DNA of 64,000 bases, taken from contig RPFO01000041.1 in assembly GCA_009746045.1 (NCBI GenBank), forward strand, positions 4,224,030 through 4,288,029, written 5' to 3'. This stretch comes from Mesostigma viride. Taxonomy: Eukaryota > Streptophyta > Mesostigmatophyceae > Mesostigmatales > Mesostigmataceae. Positions 23,744-35,200 of the stretch are shown here, one piece after another. The notes below the pieces were generated by a model that saw only the letters and a program-made list of their open reading frames with translations, made no database searches and was not told the origin of the DNA. The position numbers and the translations under genes are program-made. How positions within the stretch are numbered: position 1 is the stretch's first letter; the number at the start of each line of letters is the position of its first letter.

Positions 23744-26674
23744 TCAAAACTCGACGCCACCGAAGTGGCGCCGGAAAGCCGCTGGGTCAAAACCCAGGGC
23801 CTGAGCCCAGAGGGCGGGTGGGATGTCGCGCCCCAGGAGGCTGCGGTGGAGGCCAATGTAGCGCGTGACCGAGAGGGCCGAAGCCCACCGGCCGCGCAGC
23901 TGGATGGCCTCCGGCGACTCGCCAGCGATGGCGTCGTGCGTCGCCCCCCCATGCCGGAGGCTGTGAAAAGAAAACATCCCTGGGATGCTCATGCGGGCCT
24001 GCACAGCCTCCCACTGCTGCCTAGCCTGGCTGTACGTTAAGCCTCGAAAGAGGAGTGCATCCGGGGGCTGGCCAGCCGTCAGACGTCGCAGGAGCCACAA
24101 AGAAAGTGGATCCCGGACGAGGACGTGCTGGGCCGCCCCCTGCGCAGTTTTGGGGTTGCGCAGCACAAGGGCACCGACCATGGGCCCTGGCTCGAGAAGG
24201 GGGTGGCCGGGATGAGCCACATCCCGAACCCGCAGCCCTAGCGCCTCGCTAATGCGTAAATACTGCTGGAAAGCAATAATAATCAACGCACTCAAATGCA
24301 CCTGTCGACGTGAAACTAGCAACAGGGCAGTGAAATAGCAAAGGCGCCAGGGCATAGGCGGAGGGCTGACAGCCGGAACAAGCCGCTGCCAACCTGCTAG
24401 CAGGCGGTCCGCCAGTACCCAATTCCGAACAATGTCGGGGTAGTACAGGTGCAGACAGGCCTTGGCATGCTGGCATAAGGTACGCCCCCGCCCGCCTCTG
24501 GCATGGTAGACAGCAGAAATCCACTCACAGAAAATGGCTTCGGCGTCAGCTGGGTCGACAGGGCCAGGTGGCGCCCACGCCACGTAGACAGCCGCCGCAC
24601 GTCGGTACGCTGGCAAGGTAGACACAGGGTTGACTGTGCCCTCCAAAAGTGCCAAGTCCCGAGGGCGTCGCGCCCCCTCAGGCCCAGGGTTGGGATGCAC
24701 GTCACCACACCGGGTCAAGTCAGGAACCCAAGCGCCACGCCGACTGGCCTTGTCAGCTGGGTTGTGGTCGGTAGCCACCCAGACCCAGTGGCTCTGCATG
24801 TCGCCAGCCAGTGACAGAGCGCAGTAGCGTCGAACCAGCTGGTTGAGACGGTAGGAAGACGACCGCCCTCTGACAAACGCCCCCACCACAGCACTGGAGT
24901 CTACGAGCCGGACGACTCGCTTACCCCGACACGCCTTGGTCCGGCACGACCACTCGACCCCCTGTGTCGCAGCAATCGCCTCCTTGACGTTGATGTGGTT
25001 AGGCTGCCCCCGCCACCGGTAGGACAGTGCCGTACGCCAGTGGCCACTATCCAGCAGGCTGTAGTCCCCCTCCTCCATGCGCTCCAGGTCCCAGTCCTCC
25101 CCAGACGTTAAAGCTGTCGTCCGCCACCCCCGCGCTTCGCGCCGGGTCGCCAGCCGGGCACAATCGGCCCCAGGCAGGTCCCTGTAGACCACCCCACCGC
25201 CGGAGCCGCTCGCATCACTTGCGACGACCCGGTCAGAAAGGGGCCGGGCCCTGGCCGCCCTCAAAAAGGGGGCCAGGTCGATCGCCGCCTGAAGCTCCTG
25301 GCGGGCCCCCGCAGGGAGGCGCCAGCGGCGCCCAGGCAGGGAGGCATTCATGGCTGCTAGCAGCCGGTACGTCTCAGACCACACCGAAAGCATGGGGCGG
25401 CACAGCAGATGCATCCACACCCACTTCCCAAGCACAGAACTAAGTTCGCGGTAGTATGTAAACCCGCGATCTAAGATTCTATGAGTAGCGGCGATAACTG
25501 CCACCACACGCTCAGGAACAGGCACCACGTCACCATCCCTTTGGTGAATGACCCCCACCGCCTGCACACCAGTCTGCTCTGCTGTCGCCCGTACCACCTT
25601 GTCAGACTTCTGCACCAGCCCAACAGCGGCGTAGGCAGCCTGAACACGATCTAGCTGCTGATTCACCCCATCCACCGACGCACAGTGGGTGAAATGGAGG
25701 TCATCGATCGTCACAGCATGCATACCTTCCAGATCCTGCCGAGATTCGAAGCACGGCGAGGGCGCCAAGGGCGCAGCAGGGTCCTCCTCCAGCCTCAGCC
25801 GGACGGTCTCCCCCGCCTCGTTGGCCTCCGCCACCAGGATCAGCGCGGACATGTTGATGCTCAGCCCACGACTAGCCTCCAACGGCGGCTTGGGGCCACA
25901 GCGGTACAACACAGACTGATGCACACACTGGGCCACCGCGACGGCCAGCTTGTTGCCCATTGGCCAGCACAACATCCACGGCCACACCTTCCGACGAGCC
26001 CCACTCAGGCCCACCAGATCCGACCACACCGGCATCCACGCACAGTACCGCCGCATCCAAACTGGCAGGCGGAGTCTGTTGTAGTACGAATCCAAATCTG
26101 ATACGCCCCCAAAAACATCCTCCCCAGCGCGCGTGGGCAAATCGCAAATCACGCCAAGGTGTGGTAAAAAAGCGGGCATAGGATCAGGTAGTGGCATGTT
26201 GCCACGCCGGTTGTCCACAATCAGCCGTATACGGCCGTCGGGCTTTCCGACCCCAAAAGTACCGTTCACCATAGGCGGCTCCTCCTCAAAAAATCCACCC
26301 AAAATCCCCCTCTCCACACACACCGTGCAAACCCGCGCGAACTCCTCCATGCTACACCCCCGCGAGATCCGCATCGACTTCTGCAAGATCCGCTCTGCTG
26401 GGCTCAGCGTCCGTACCATCCTACTCTCATCATTCAAAATTGCTCCCCAAGAGGGGGGTAGTAAGTTCAGCACATCCACTTGGCCACCTTCCCCCGGACC
26501 AGGCAAAGCCAAGCGTGCGGCCACTAACGGTTCGTAAGGGGCTCCTTCAGCATATTCACCCCCATCCACTACAGATCCTGCCATTGCCGCTACGGAACCA
26601 CCGTTCCGGCGGACAAAGGACCTGCAAGCATCATCGATCCCATCTAGGGCCGCCTGCTGCAGAGGCCCGGGCAC
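23744..26674 (-). CDS. DIRS-like polyprotein: reverse transcriptase - RNase H - 2A-like motif - tyrosine recombinase
   Basis: This 976-codon frame is uninterrupted. The RT occupies about residues 130-420 (GKPDGRIRLIVDNRRG, VSDLDSYYNRLRL, and ID-D in VTIDDLHF where most RTs have YxDD). RNase H follows (VVASDASGSGGGVVY, INVKEAIAATQGVEW, VRLVDSSAVVGAF, VATDHNPADKASR). Residues about 650-666 read DLTRCGDVHPNPGPEG, a 2A-like sequence. The last 310 residues are a tyrosine recombinase with RISEALGLRVRDV, HSLRHGGATHD and the nucleophile in VTRYIGLHRS. Together they copy the RNA and integrate the DNA circle. The start is uncertain. A frame ending at a 13-G run (about 26,705-26,717) continues upstream (RDWWQQVRSGRRRDRMSRAF), so the true N-terminus may lie near 26,830. 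No methyltransferase-like domain is present, as in TOC/PAT elements. Confidence 0.88.
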   Translation of the reverse strand: MPGPLQQAALDGIDDACRSFVRRNGGSVAAMAGSVVDGGEYAEGAPYEPLVAARLALPGPGEGGQVDVLNLLPPSWGAILNDESRMVRTLSPAERILQKSMRISRGCSMEEFARVCTVCVERGILGGFFEEEPPMVNGTFGVGKPDGRIRLIVDNRRGNMPLPDPMPAFLPHLGVICDLPTRAGEDVFGGVSDLDSYYNRLRLPVWMRRYCAWMPVWSDLVGLSGARRKVWPWMLCWPMGNKLAVAVAQCVHQSVLYRCGPKPPLEASRGLSINMSALILVAEANEAGETVRLRLEEDPAAPLAPSPCFESRQDLEGMHAVTIDDLHFTHCASVDGVNQQLDRVQAAYAAVGLVQKSDKVVRATAEQTGVQAVGVIHQRDGDVVPVPERVVAVIAATHRILDRGFTYYRELSSVLGKWVWMHLLCRPMLSVWSETYRLLAAMNASLPGRRWRLPAGARQELQAAIDLAPFLRAARARPLSDRVVASDASGSGGGVVYRDLPGADCARLATRREARGWRTTALTSGEDWDLERMEEGDYSLLDSGHWRTALSYRWRGQPNHINVKEAIAATQGVEWSCRTKACRGKRVVRLVDSSAVVGAFVRGRSSSYRLNQLVRRYCALSLAGDMQSHWVWVATDHNPADKASRRGAWVPDLTRCGDVHPNPGPEGARRPRDLALLEGTVNPVSTLPAYRRAAAVYVAWAPPGPVDPADAEAIFCEWISAVYHARGGRGRTLCQHAKACLHLYYPDIVRNWVLADRLLAGWQRLVPAVSPPPMPWRLCYFTALLLVSRRQVHLSALIIIAFQQYLRISEALGLRVRDVAHPGHPLLEPGPMVGALVLRNPKTAQGAAQHVLVRDPLSLWLLRRLTAGQPPDALLFRGLTYSQARQQWEAVQARMSIPGMFSFHSLRHGGATHDAIAGESPEAIQLRGRWASALSVTRYIGLHRSLLGRDIPPALWAQALGFDPAAFRRHFGGVEF

Positions 26675-26870
26675 ACGGGCTGAATCTACAGCAGGCGGGT
26701 CTCGCCCCCCCCCCCCATCCAGTTTAACGCCCTAACCGTCTGACAGGCTAGTGTGCGAGCATTAAAAGCCCGACTCATCCTATCGCGCCTACGGCCTGAG
26801 CGTACCTGCTGCCACCAGTCACGAGGTGGCAGGGGTGCTGGAAGAGGTAGTGGAAGAAGGCACCGCTCCC

Positions 26871-27973
26871 TCACTTGTTGTTGTTGGACGGGCCGCCCTG
26901 CCCCTTCTTGCCGGGACCCTGCTCCAGCTTGTGCTGCAGCTTCCCCATGCTCATCGCCGCCCGCACCGCCGGAGACGCCAGCATTGCTCCACCCTCCTGG
27001 AATGGCAGCATTGCCGACGGCGTCCCCTTCCACCCGTCGACCCCACATCCACCAGCTGGCATGCCGTGATCAGCTTTGCCAGGTACTCGGCTGCTGCCAG
27101 CTCCAGAATTACTTCGGAGCGTGGCGTGGCCCAGTAGCCAAATTCTGTCACCATCGTGTCCAGAATTCCTGCCATCTGCAGGAGCAGCATCCGCCTCTCC
27201 CCGCTGGCTGAGCTGCCGTGCATCGTCAGCATTAACGATGCACGGATGGACTTCCCCCCCACGCTCTCCGCGTAGTCCAGCATTCCCGGCAGCACCGCCT
27301 CCAGCATGTTGCTCACCAGCACCGGCACTGCATGCCCACTCAGCGCCACCCCCTTCGTGCGCGCCAGCCTGCCAGCAGTCGTCGCTGCGGCTGGGCTTGC
27401 AGCTGCTGGAGTCTTTGCCTGGTCCAGCAGCTTCGACATAGCCGATATTAGGTCGCCAATATCTCCGCCAGTGCGGGCGTTGCCCGGCCGGGATGGAAGC
27501 CCTCCAGCTGGCGTTGCATAGCCCGTCTCGGTCCCCAGCAGCCGACCTAGGTTTCGGTCCAGGTCCGCCACAGCCTGGTCGATCGCCCCAGGAGCGCCAT
27601 CGTCCTCCCCAGCGCCCGCTCCACCATGCCCCGCCCCTCCGCTTCCACCTGCCGAAGGGGGAACACCCCCCGTTCCCACCGCACCTGCTGACACTGGTGG
27701 GTCCGGCTCTGCAATAGCCTCCCCCAGTTGCGCTGCTAGCACATCGGCCAGGGCCTCCTCCCCATCCCAGTCGCTGACAAACCCCCGTTCCTCCAGGACG
27801 TCCATGACGTTCTTGGCACGCCCCGGAGTGAGCTTCTGGATCCGCTCTAGCCAGTTCCCCTCCCCTAGGATCTTCTGAACCGCAGTGGCGGCCTCCTTTG
27901 GGGTGCATCCCTCCTTGGCTGCTTGCTTGAGTTTCGCTAGGAAATTCCGGTCTGGGGCTGTCACTGTGGACAT
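26871..27973 (-). CDS. DIRS-like Gag protein with one frame change
   Basis: The frame opening at 27,973 gives a helical N-terminus (NFLAKLKQAAKEGCTPKEAA), a Gly/Ala/Pro-rich linker and a conserved-looking domain (AVPVLVSNMLEAVLPGMLDY, RASLMLTMHGSSASGERRM). Near 27,065 the sense frame switches, and the C-terminus continues as AGGCGVDGWKGTPS... to end GKKGQGGPSNNNK at about 26,871. The position 5' of the RT frame between A1 and the polymerase is that of Gag in DIRS elements. No zinc knuckle is seen. A single indel or an assembly error explains the frame change. Confidence 0.65.
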
Positions 27974-30900
27974 GGTAGGTTATACTGCTTGATGTGTTAT
28001 CTTGCGTTTTGTTTTTTGTGTTGTGGTCACGTGAGGTTCTCAGGCAAAAGAAAACAACCTGCTTCCCTAGAATGGAAGCCCACCTTTTATAGCAACCACC
28101 TCTCCAGCCAACCCCTACCTGGGTGGCTGGGGTACGGGTGCCAGCACAAAAAATATTTTTTCTAAAATTATTTTTTTTCTTTTTGGTGCTATACGGCGTT
28201 GCATTCTCCGCTCAGCAGGTTAGTCATAGATAAAATGAGCATAGCTCACCAAAGCAAAACTGCAAACGACTCAACCGAACAAAAAAAAATCACAATCAAA
28301 ACAATCATATACAGTGAGAAATTACTTACCCCGGTCTGCTCATGGATGAAGTATGACAGGTACGTCAGCTCCTCGAACTCGTTGAATGAACGCTGGATGG
28401 ACTTCTCCACATTTACATTAGACATATGGCCCGCTGTGACCGCCTGCATCTCACGCTCACCCCAGGCCATGTTCCGACCGTCAGGAAGGCCGAGCTCGGA
28501 TATCTGGGCTGCCAAATGTGTTGCAGCATGCATTGAGCGGGACATTTCACTGGCGGGAATCACCCGCTCCATGGCCACCACTGACCGCACCATCATCTTC
28601 CCTACTTCATCGAGCTGCCCCTGCGTTAAAACACGGCCGCTGAAGGCACAGTCCCAGGCTGCGGAAGCTTCAAGGAACGCGCTCCGTGCGCGCGGATGCA
28701 AACGACCGCGCAGCAAAACCGGCAGATACTTGCACCAATAAACAATCTTATCGTGGGTCTTGGCCTTGTGCTCTGGCTTCCCCTGCGCCAGCAGCCCAAC
28801 AATGTTTCCCGTGAAGCAGTCTGGCAAGGACATGTTGATGTGCCTCTCAAGATCTGCATAAAAGAACATGCCCACATAAAATAGCAACACAAACTGTGAG
28901 ATTTAAGCCACATCTTTTAACGGAAAACACTTAAACATGCAACCAACTATAAACAGCTAACAACAGGAAAAGTGAGAGTTAGCTTCAGATATTTTGATCC
29001 ATTTAATAAACAAGGATTAAGTAGCTACAAGGACATGCATTGAAATGGAAAAGTCTTTTAATGAACGAGCACTTGGAAAAAGCATTCTGTTGAAATAAAC
29101 TTTTATAAGCAGCATGGACTATGAAATCATAACCATGCTCAGCCGCACAACTCACCACAGATCTCGTTCTTCTCGCTCTTGGACAGCTGAAAAACTGGCT
29201 GACTGCCCTTGTACTTGACTGTGTGGTCTTCTCCGTTCCATCAGCAGCAACCGTTGTGGTCTCCTCCTTGGTCATCCACAAGTCAGGGCTCAGATTGAGC
29301 TCCTTGAGCGGGCGATGCCGTACCGACCTGGTGGCAGCTTCACCTGCATGTGCACCCAAATACGCAACCATAAAAACACATAAAAAAAGTTTAGTAAGTT
29401 CCTTTTGGCCATAAGGTGGCATGCGTGCAGCAAACTTCCAAGACTAAAAATACCATCCAGTTTAACAATGACAAAAATCAAATATCTTACCACTCGTGCA
29501 ATTCCCGAGGCGAAGGAAGAAATTCGAAGCCAGGTGGAACTCGTCAATGGCATTCCGGCATTGCAGGGCTGGCCAGTACGGAAGCTGCGAAAAGGCCTCA
29601 GGTAGGCGCTCGTTGTCCTCACAATGGTTCAGATATTCAGCATAAGTCATGTCACCCGGGTCGGGCTGCGTGGTAACACGACGTGGGTCAGTGTCAGGGA
29701 GCATGCGGTCATTGCCCAGGAATACAATCTTGCCGTTTGAAAAATACGTCCCCTTCCACTTTGGGCCATGTTTTAAACACCCGTCATACCCTGCATCCGG
29801 CATGTTGATCAGCTTTGAAAATGCGGGATAGTCATGCATGGTCATCAGCAGCACCACACGTATGAATGCAGTTTGGAATTCCCCCTTGGCGTCGTCAAGT
29901 ACATCACTTATATAAAACCCTTTGAAAAGCTCTATTAGCTCGTCTACGAATAGGTCCAAGAAGATGCGCATCTTTTTTGGGGCTCGCCCTCGGTGTGCCC
30001 CCACCAGGAGGACCATCGGGCAGAAATGTTTATTTATGTGCGCCCACTCGGGCAGATTGAAAAAACAAACCATACACGGCCAGCACGAATAGGTGTCTAA
30101 CCAGTATCTCGGGCACACTCCATCGAAGCAGCATCCGATGAACAGATTTCTTGGATCAGATGCAAGCTCGGGGAACAGGTCCAAAAGCCGCTGCCAGGCC
30201 CTTGTATCTGCACTCAGGGAGGCACAAGAAAACAGTTCAAACCAAGGGAAAAAGCAAACATGCATGCAAAACTTAGTCCGGGTACCTTGCTGCACGAGCC
30301 AGAGCCACAAATCAGCATACCTTGAGGATCAACAGCAGCGGTGCACAAGAACAAGCTTTCAAGGGAAATATTTTTTAAAAAAGGGACATTAAAAAAGCGG
30401 AAACGACAGCGCCAAACTGACCTTTAATCCCGTGGATCTTCTTCTGCGGGTGGTCAGGCTCCTTGCTTCGGTTCTCCGCCGCGTACCTAAATGCTTTGGC
30501 CATCACCGGTATTCTGAAAAGGCCCCTGATCCGGTCCTTCAGGGAAAACTTGCGAACCTGCCGATGCGGTCTGGTGGTCACAACCGTCTCTCCACTCCGG
30601 TCTTCATAGGTCTCATACCGGTTCAGCTTGCAAACGGGGCATTGCTTTACAGTCTTGTCTTTATACAGATCACTCGTCGCATGGGCACGCATCGTACACT
30701 TGGTAACCCAGCCCTAAATTATTCATCACAGACTTTGCCTTGGCCACCGACTCTGGAAACTGGTTGCCCGGTGGTAGTATGTCGGAGAAAAACTTAAAGA
30801 GCTCATCGGCAAACACGGCGGATGCGCTGTTCTTGCCAAGCAGAGACAGGAGTTCCAAAGACGTCGCGAGGGCCATCTTAGACGACCCGGGATAGAGGGG

Positions 30901-31072
30901 TGTGTCCGTACGAATGCTTTGCACAGTTTCCTCAAAATTGCGGGCAAACTCACGGGCCTCCTGATCAGGCCCGCCATCGGCAGGCATGCCACCCATCATG
31001 TAGTCATCGACATTCCCGTGCATCATGCTCGCCATCTGGAACCGATAAAACAACAAGGCTGGAACCGTGTCA

Positions 31073-31108
31073 GAGGGCCTGCATCAAGTCAAGATGATGC
31101 AGGCCCTC
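31073..31108. repeat. Inverted repeat, 13-bp arms
   Basis: Arms GAGGGCCTGCATC and GATGCAGGCCCTC are separated by 10 bp. They share the AGGGCCTGCATC core with the next inverted repeat 96 bp away. Confidence 0.9.
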
Positions 31109-31204
31109 CCATCCTACGTCATGATGGCTGCCCGACCTACCTACATTCCAGAAGGAAGATGGTCAATCATCATTGGAAAGATCCACTAAACTGTGGACCG
31201 GATC

Positions 31205-31243
31205 AGGGCCTGCATCGTCTCGACTCCAGACGATGCAGGCCCT
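31205..31243. repeat. Inverted repeat, 16-bp perfect arms
   Basis: Arms AGGGCCTGCATCGTCT and AGACGATGCAGGCCCT are separated by 7 bp. It is a strong candidate protein-binding operator or RNA hairpin between the divergent transposon genes. Confidence 0.92.
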
Positions 31244-32235
31244 CCAGCACTGTCGCTATGGCTGTCCTTAGCGCAGGTCTCCCAACCAACTTGTAAGGTA
31301 GATACACCGTGTGGTTGTTGTCCCGGTTGCGTGAGAAGGTCCAAAAAGCGTGCGAAGGTCCAAACGGCGCAGTGTCGTGTGGCCGTTGCTAAGGTAAGAG
31401 ATCCGATTTTTTTTAACAATTATAAAATTTGTTTTAAAACAAGGCAGCCGCATACTGTATGTGACGAGCCTGGCGCCGCCGCGACGTGTTTCACTCTGGT
31501 GAATGGAATGAGATTCCTGCCGGCAAAATACAACGACTAGGATCCAAAAAGATCAATCTCTGAACGTCCAGATTTTTTTTGCGTCGCGCAATAGAGTTTT
31601 GGTCGATAGCAAAGAAGCGCTTCCGTACTGCACGAATTTAGATAAATTAGTGTGGGTGGTTCCGCTTACAGCACTGTAGATAGCAGCTGATTTAGACCAA
31701 TTAGTCATTCCGGTGTGCTGAAACAAACTTGGACCAACTAAGGAGAGACGTGAGATGTCAGTCACGATATTCTAAGTTTTTTCCAATCATAATGATTTCT
31801 TCACCGTTACGAAACAGGCGTGGGAATAAGTAACCGTTGGATAGCACGCGCTGTAAGATAGTGACCTTGAGTGACTGACGGTTGCAAAGGTTCCGAATCC
31901 GATTCCCTCCAGGCAATTGCGTCAGCCGCTGCATGTGCCCAGGGACCACTTTTGGCGCAATTTCGAATTTCCGGCGAGGTGAGCTTTTCTTGGCCGTCCG
32001 ATTTTCGCAGTGCAAGATTCCTTGCACGTTGCGCCTGCTGTTGGCAGTGGCCGCGCCAACTGCCAACAGCCAAGGCAACTGCAAACGGCCAAGAACTTGG
32101 AAAGGCGCGGTGTTTGAAAACCTCCATCGCGTCTTGCTCCTCCACCGGAAGTTAACAGGAAGCTCTGAAATTCACAGGAGATTTGATCGTGAGATGGTGA
32201 TTCTGATGCTGTGCTCGTGAGATGGTGATTCCAGG

Positions 32236-35200
32236 ATGGGCAAACATCATCCGCAGCCTGTCCAGGTAGCTTCCGACGAGGTGAAGAAGCGATTCTTGCA
32301 GAACAAGTTCTTGGAGGAGGGGCAGCCCATACTTTGCGTCAGTCCCCAACAATATCAGTCAACGCTGCGCAAGCAGATCGCCGTCCTGAGCGAGCATTAT
32401 CTCGCGCCGGGGATTGTTAGAAAATACCAGGACGAGGAGCATTTCCAGGCCTGCTTTGCCCGTTTGCTCGAAATTTGTCCTTGGGCTGGGGCGCTGGCAG
32501 CGCAAGAGTTTCAGGCTGCAAAAGCTACTTATGCAGTCAGTCTAGAAACGTTCAAGACAGGAAATCGGAAACAACCGCCCCTCGAACCAAAACAGGAGAC
32601 AGCCGCCAGTTACATTGAGAGGCGCAGTGGTCCCGATACCTCTCAAACCATGCACAAGGACAAGGATTTGAAGAGTCCCAGTGACGATGACGACAATGAG
32701 GCCGCGGGTCCCCCACGGAAGATGAGGAAAAAGCAAGCGAAAGAGCGGGTCAGCACAGTCAATGCCGACTCGCCCACCGGCAGCAGCCGGCAGCCTCTGA
32801 GTTCCCTGACGAACATCGTCGCTTTCGAGAATGCCGCCAAGGTAAATTTAGCTACAGTATTCGAAAATCTTTTGTTTTATTTATCGTTTGCAGGTGCACG
32901 GCCAGCGCCGCCAGTGTCATAATTATTTAATGAAACTACCAATGCGTCAGTGTACCCGGCCCCTCAGTGTACTCGCTGAAGCATTAACTCGGACCCTTCA
33001 TTTCGTATCAATGCTCTCTTGTGCAGACCGACGAGATCAAGCCGATGGACATCCAAACGACGCAGGACGACCACATCGAAAGGCTCGAGCGCGAGCTGGC
33101 GGAGGCGAAAATGCGGAGGGCTGCAGCGGCCACCGCAGGGCCCCCAGCTCGGCCGTTGATGCAGAAATCAGCCGCGGGGCCCACTATTTTCATCACGCCA
33201 CCACTCCCGCCAGCAGCCTTTGCTGCTAGCAAAGCGAAGGAGTGCCTCATTGCAGTCCAAGATGGTCCATCTGCCAAGGCTGCTTTTGTACCGGCCGTGA
33301 AGAAGGTGGAAAATTCTGCCCGCAAGGAGGGGGGTGAGGGTGACAAGGTGCGAAAGAAGATGGGCGAGACGGCGGGGGAGATGGCGGAAAAGAAGGTGGC
33401 CGGGACGGGGGGAAAGAAGGCGGGCGAGGTGGGGGGAAAGAAGGCAGACGGCAAGGCGAGTGAGGTGGCGGGCGAGGTGGCGGGCGACAAGGCAGGCAAC
33501 CTGGCGGCCCAGAAAGGGGGCAAGAAGGCAGCCAAGCAGGCAGAAGGCTCCCCCCCTCATGACCTGGGCCTGCAACATTTTCTTAGTGCGCTTTCTACCA
33601 AGGCCACGGTGCGGGATCCACCGGCACAACCAGAGGTTGGCCTTTTTGTGGCCCAGCGCTACCTTCTGGTTCTGCCGGACGAGCCGAGCTCGATCATTTG
33701 GGAGATCGTCAAGATACAAGCGCACAATCCACGGAAAAGAAAAAGTCCGTGGGAAATCAAGTTTGTGGATTATTCCGGGCAGACAGCTGTCTACAATGCT
33801 CCCCTGGACAGTTTGCCGCAGGGTGGAGATAGCAAGGAGCTGCATGCCTGGGTGGTCCTGGACAATGTTGTCCAGGATGACCTCGTCAACTACGGCAAAG
33901 TCAAGCGCCGCCAGTGGTACGCCAAGTGCCAGGTCAAGGCAGAGGAAGAGCGTCAGCTAAAGAAGCAAGAAAAGAAGAAGAAGAGGATGGCAGACGAGGA
34001 GGAGGGTGGGGACAGTGAGGCCGGGGGAGGAGGCGGAGGACGGGAGGGAGGCGGAGACGGAGGGGGGAGCAGAGGTCAGAGCCAAGGCCAAAGCGGAGGC
34101 GGACTCCAAGGCTAATGCAAAGGCCAAGGCCAAAGCCGAGCCGGAGGCCAAGGCCAAAGCGGAGCCGGAGGCCAAGGCCAAAGCTCAGGCGGAGGCCAAG
34201 GCCAAAGCTCAGGCGGAGGCCAAGGCCAAAGCTCAGGCGGAGGCCAAGGCCAAAGCACAGGCGGAGACCAAGGCCAAAGCGCAGGCGGAGGCCAAGGCCA
34301 AAGCGGAGGCGGAGGCCAAGGCCAAAGCAGAGGCGGAGGCCAAGGCCAAAGCGGAGGCGGAGGCCAAGGCCAAAGCGGAGGCGGAGGCCAAGGCCAAAGC
34401 GGAGGCGGAGGCCAAAGCGGAGGCGGAGGCCAAGGCCAAAGCGGAGGCGGAGGCCTGCAAGGCCAAGGCCACAGCGGAGAGCATGGGGTTTTCTAAGGAC
34501 CAGGGTGGCGATGGGGCCGTTGCCTCGGGGGGGGGGGCGCTGCCGTGCAACTTCACATCGCCACTTCCTGCAGCAATGCGGCAGCTTGCTTTCTGTGATG
34601 CTGAACCACCAGAGCCGCCAGCCCTGACGGAAGCGGAGGTGGAATTGGCAAGGCTGGAGGCGTTGTTGATGAGGCAAAAGGCCCTTGTTCAGCGGCAAAG
34701 GAATGCTGATGTCTCGATGTCAAGTCACACGATGACAGCAACATCGGTAGGTGCTCACAGAGTTGCGGTTGTCAGAGTTTTTTTGTTTTTTTATCGTCGT
34801 TGATCTGCATGAATCGGTGTTCTCTGAACGTAGTTTCTTTATAATAGATGAGAATGAACGCCGCTATGTGAGTGGTACTACGGGACGGTGGGCCTTGGGC
34901 TGGACCGGTTCCATGAGTTAGAATTAGTTGGCCAGTTTTGTATGGCCATTTCTAGTTCGTTAAGTTAAGTAGCAATTAAGTTACTGTTGCTGACGGCTCA
35001 TGAGGCGAGCCCGGGCTACGCCGCCCTAAAGTGCCATTTGCACGATGTTCTAGGTCTCTTTTTCTTGTAATCGGATGTATGGGGTATGGGTATGGCGGAT
35101 TACAAGAAATTTAATGCTGCCCTAATCGCGTCAGCCTTCTTGGCTGGCGGTGGCCGATTAGAGATGGCGCGTGACTGACATAGCATGAACAGTCACGTGA

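Larger units (their letters stand above)
22922..28251 (-). mobile_element. Complete DIRS-superfamily (TOC/PAT-like) tyrosine-recombinase retrotransposon with split direct repeats
   Basis: A 207-210-bp sequence occurs at 28,042-28,251 and 23,144-23,350, and a second 198-bp sequence at 23,351-23,548 and 22,922-23,119. Read on the minus strand the order is A1, ORFs, B1-A2, B2, the split-direct-repeat arrangement known for PAT, Ngaro and TOC elements. Gag and a fused RT-RNase H-tyrosine recombinase lie between. No target duplication is seen, as expected for recombinase-mediated integration. It sits in an intron of the CACTA transposase. Repeat pairs are nearly identical, suggesting a fairly recent insertion. 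Confidence 0.9.
21492..31035 (-). pseudogene. CACTA TNP2-type transposase, multi-exon, frameshifted
   Basis: This is the DDE-class transposase of element 1. Exons by GT-AG borders on the minus strand: 31,035-30,422, 30,207-29,491, 29,343-29,156, 28,853-28,330, 22,836-22,640 and 22,415-21,492. The first contains the N-terminal AKSVMNNLGLGYQVYDACP and the zinc-type CPVCKLNRY. The second is the transposase core (DGVCPRY, SCWPCMVCFFNLP, LDLFVDELIELFKGFYI, MHDYPAFSKLINMP). The fourth has DUF4218-like sequence (LPVLLRGRLHPRARSAF, GEREMQAVTAGHMSN). The last has a DUF4216-like block (SVGYVVDKSFAPKMVVIPAK) and an acidic tail. The final intron but one houses the DIRS element. Without it that intron is about 163 bp. 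Frameshifts near 30,680, 29,220, 22,265 and 21,770 mean this copy is probably inactive, unless they are assembly errors. A small exon between 30,422 and 30,207 may be missing from this model. Confidence 0.8.
31057..32235. promoter_or_regulatory. Divergent intergenic region of CACTA element 1
   Basis: This 1.2-kb stretch separates the head-to-head transposase and accessory genes and should hold both promoters. It contains two related perfect inverted repeats (31,073-31,108 and 31,205-31,243) and a shorter one near 32,030-32,065 (TGTTGGCAGTGGCCGCGCCA / ACTGCCAACAGCC region). No ORF is supported. Confidence 0.5.

Noticed and set aside
28246-28330. The last 28 residues of the open frame from 28,890 (hydrophobic, ending at 28,246), a possible membrane tail of the transposase.
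   Set aside because: They lie beyond a good GTAAGT donor at 28,329 and continue into the start of the DIRS insertion, so they are intron read-through.
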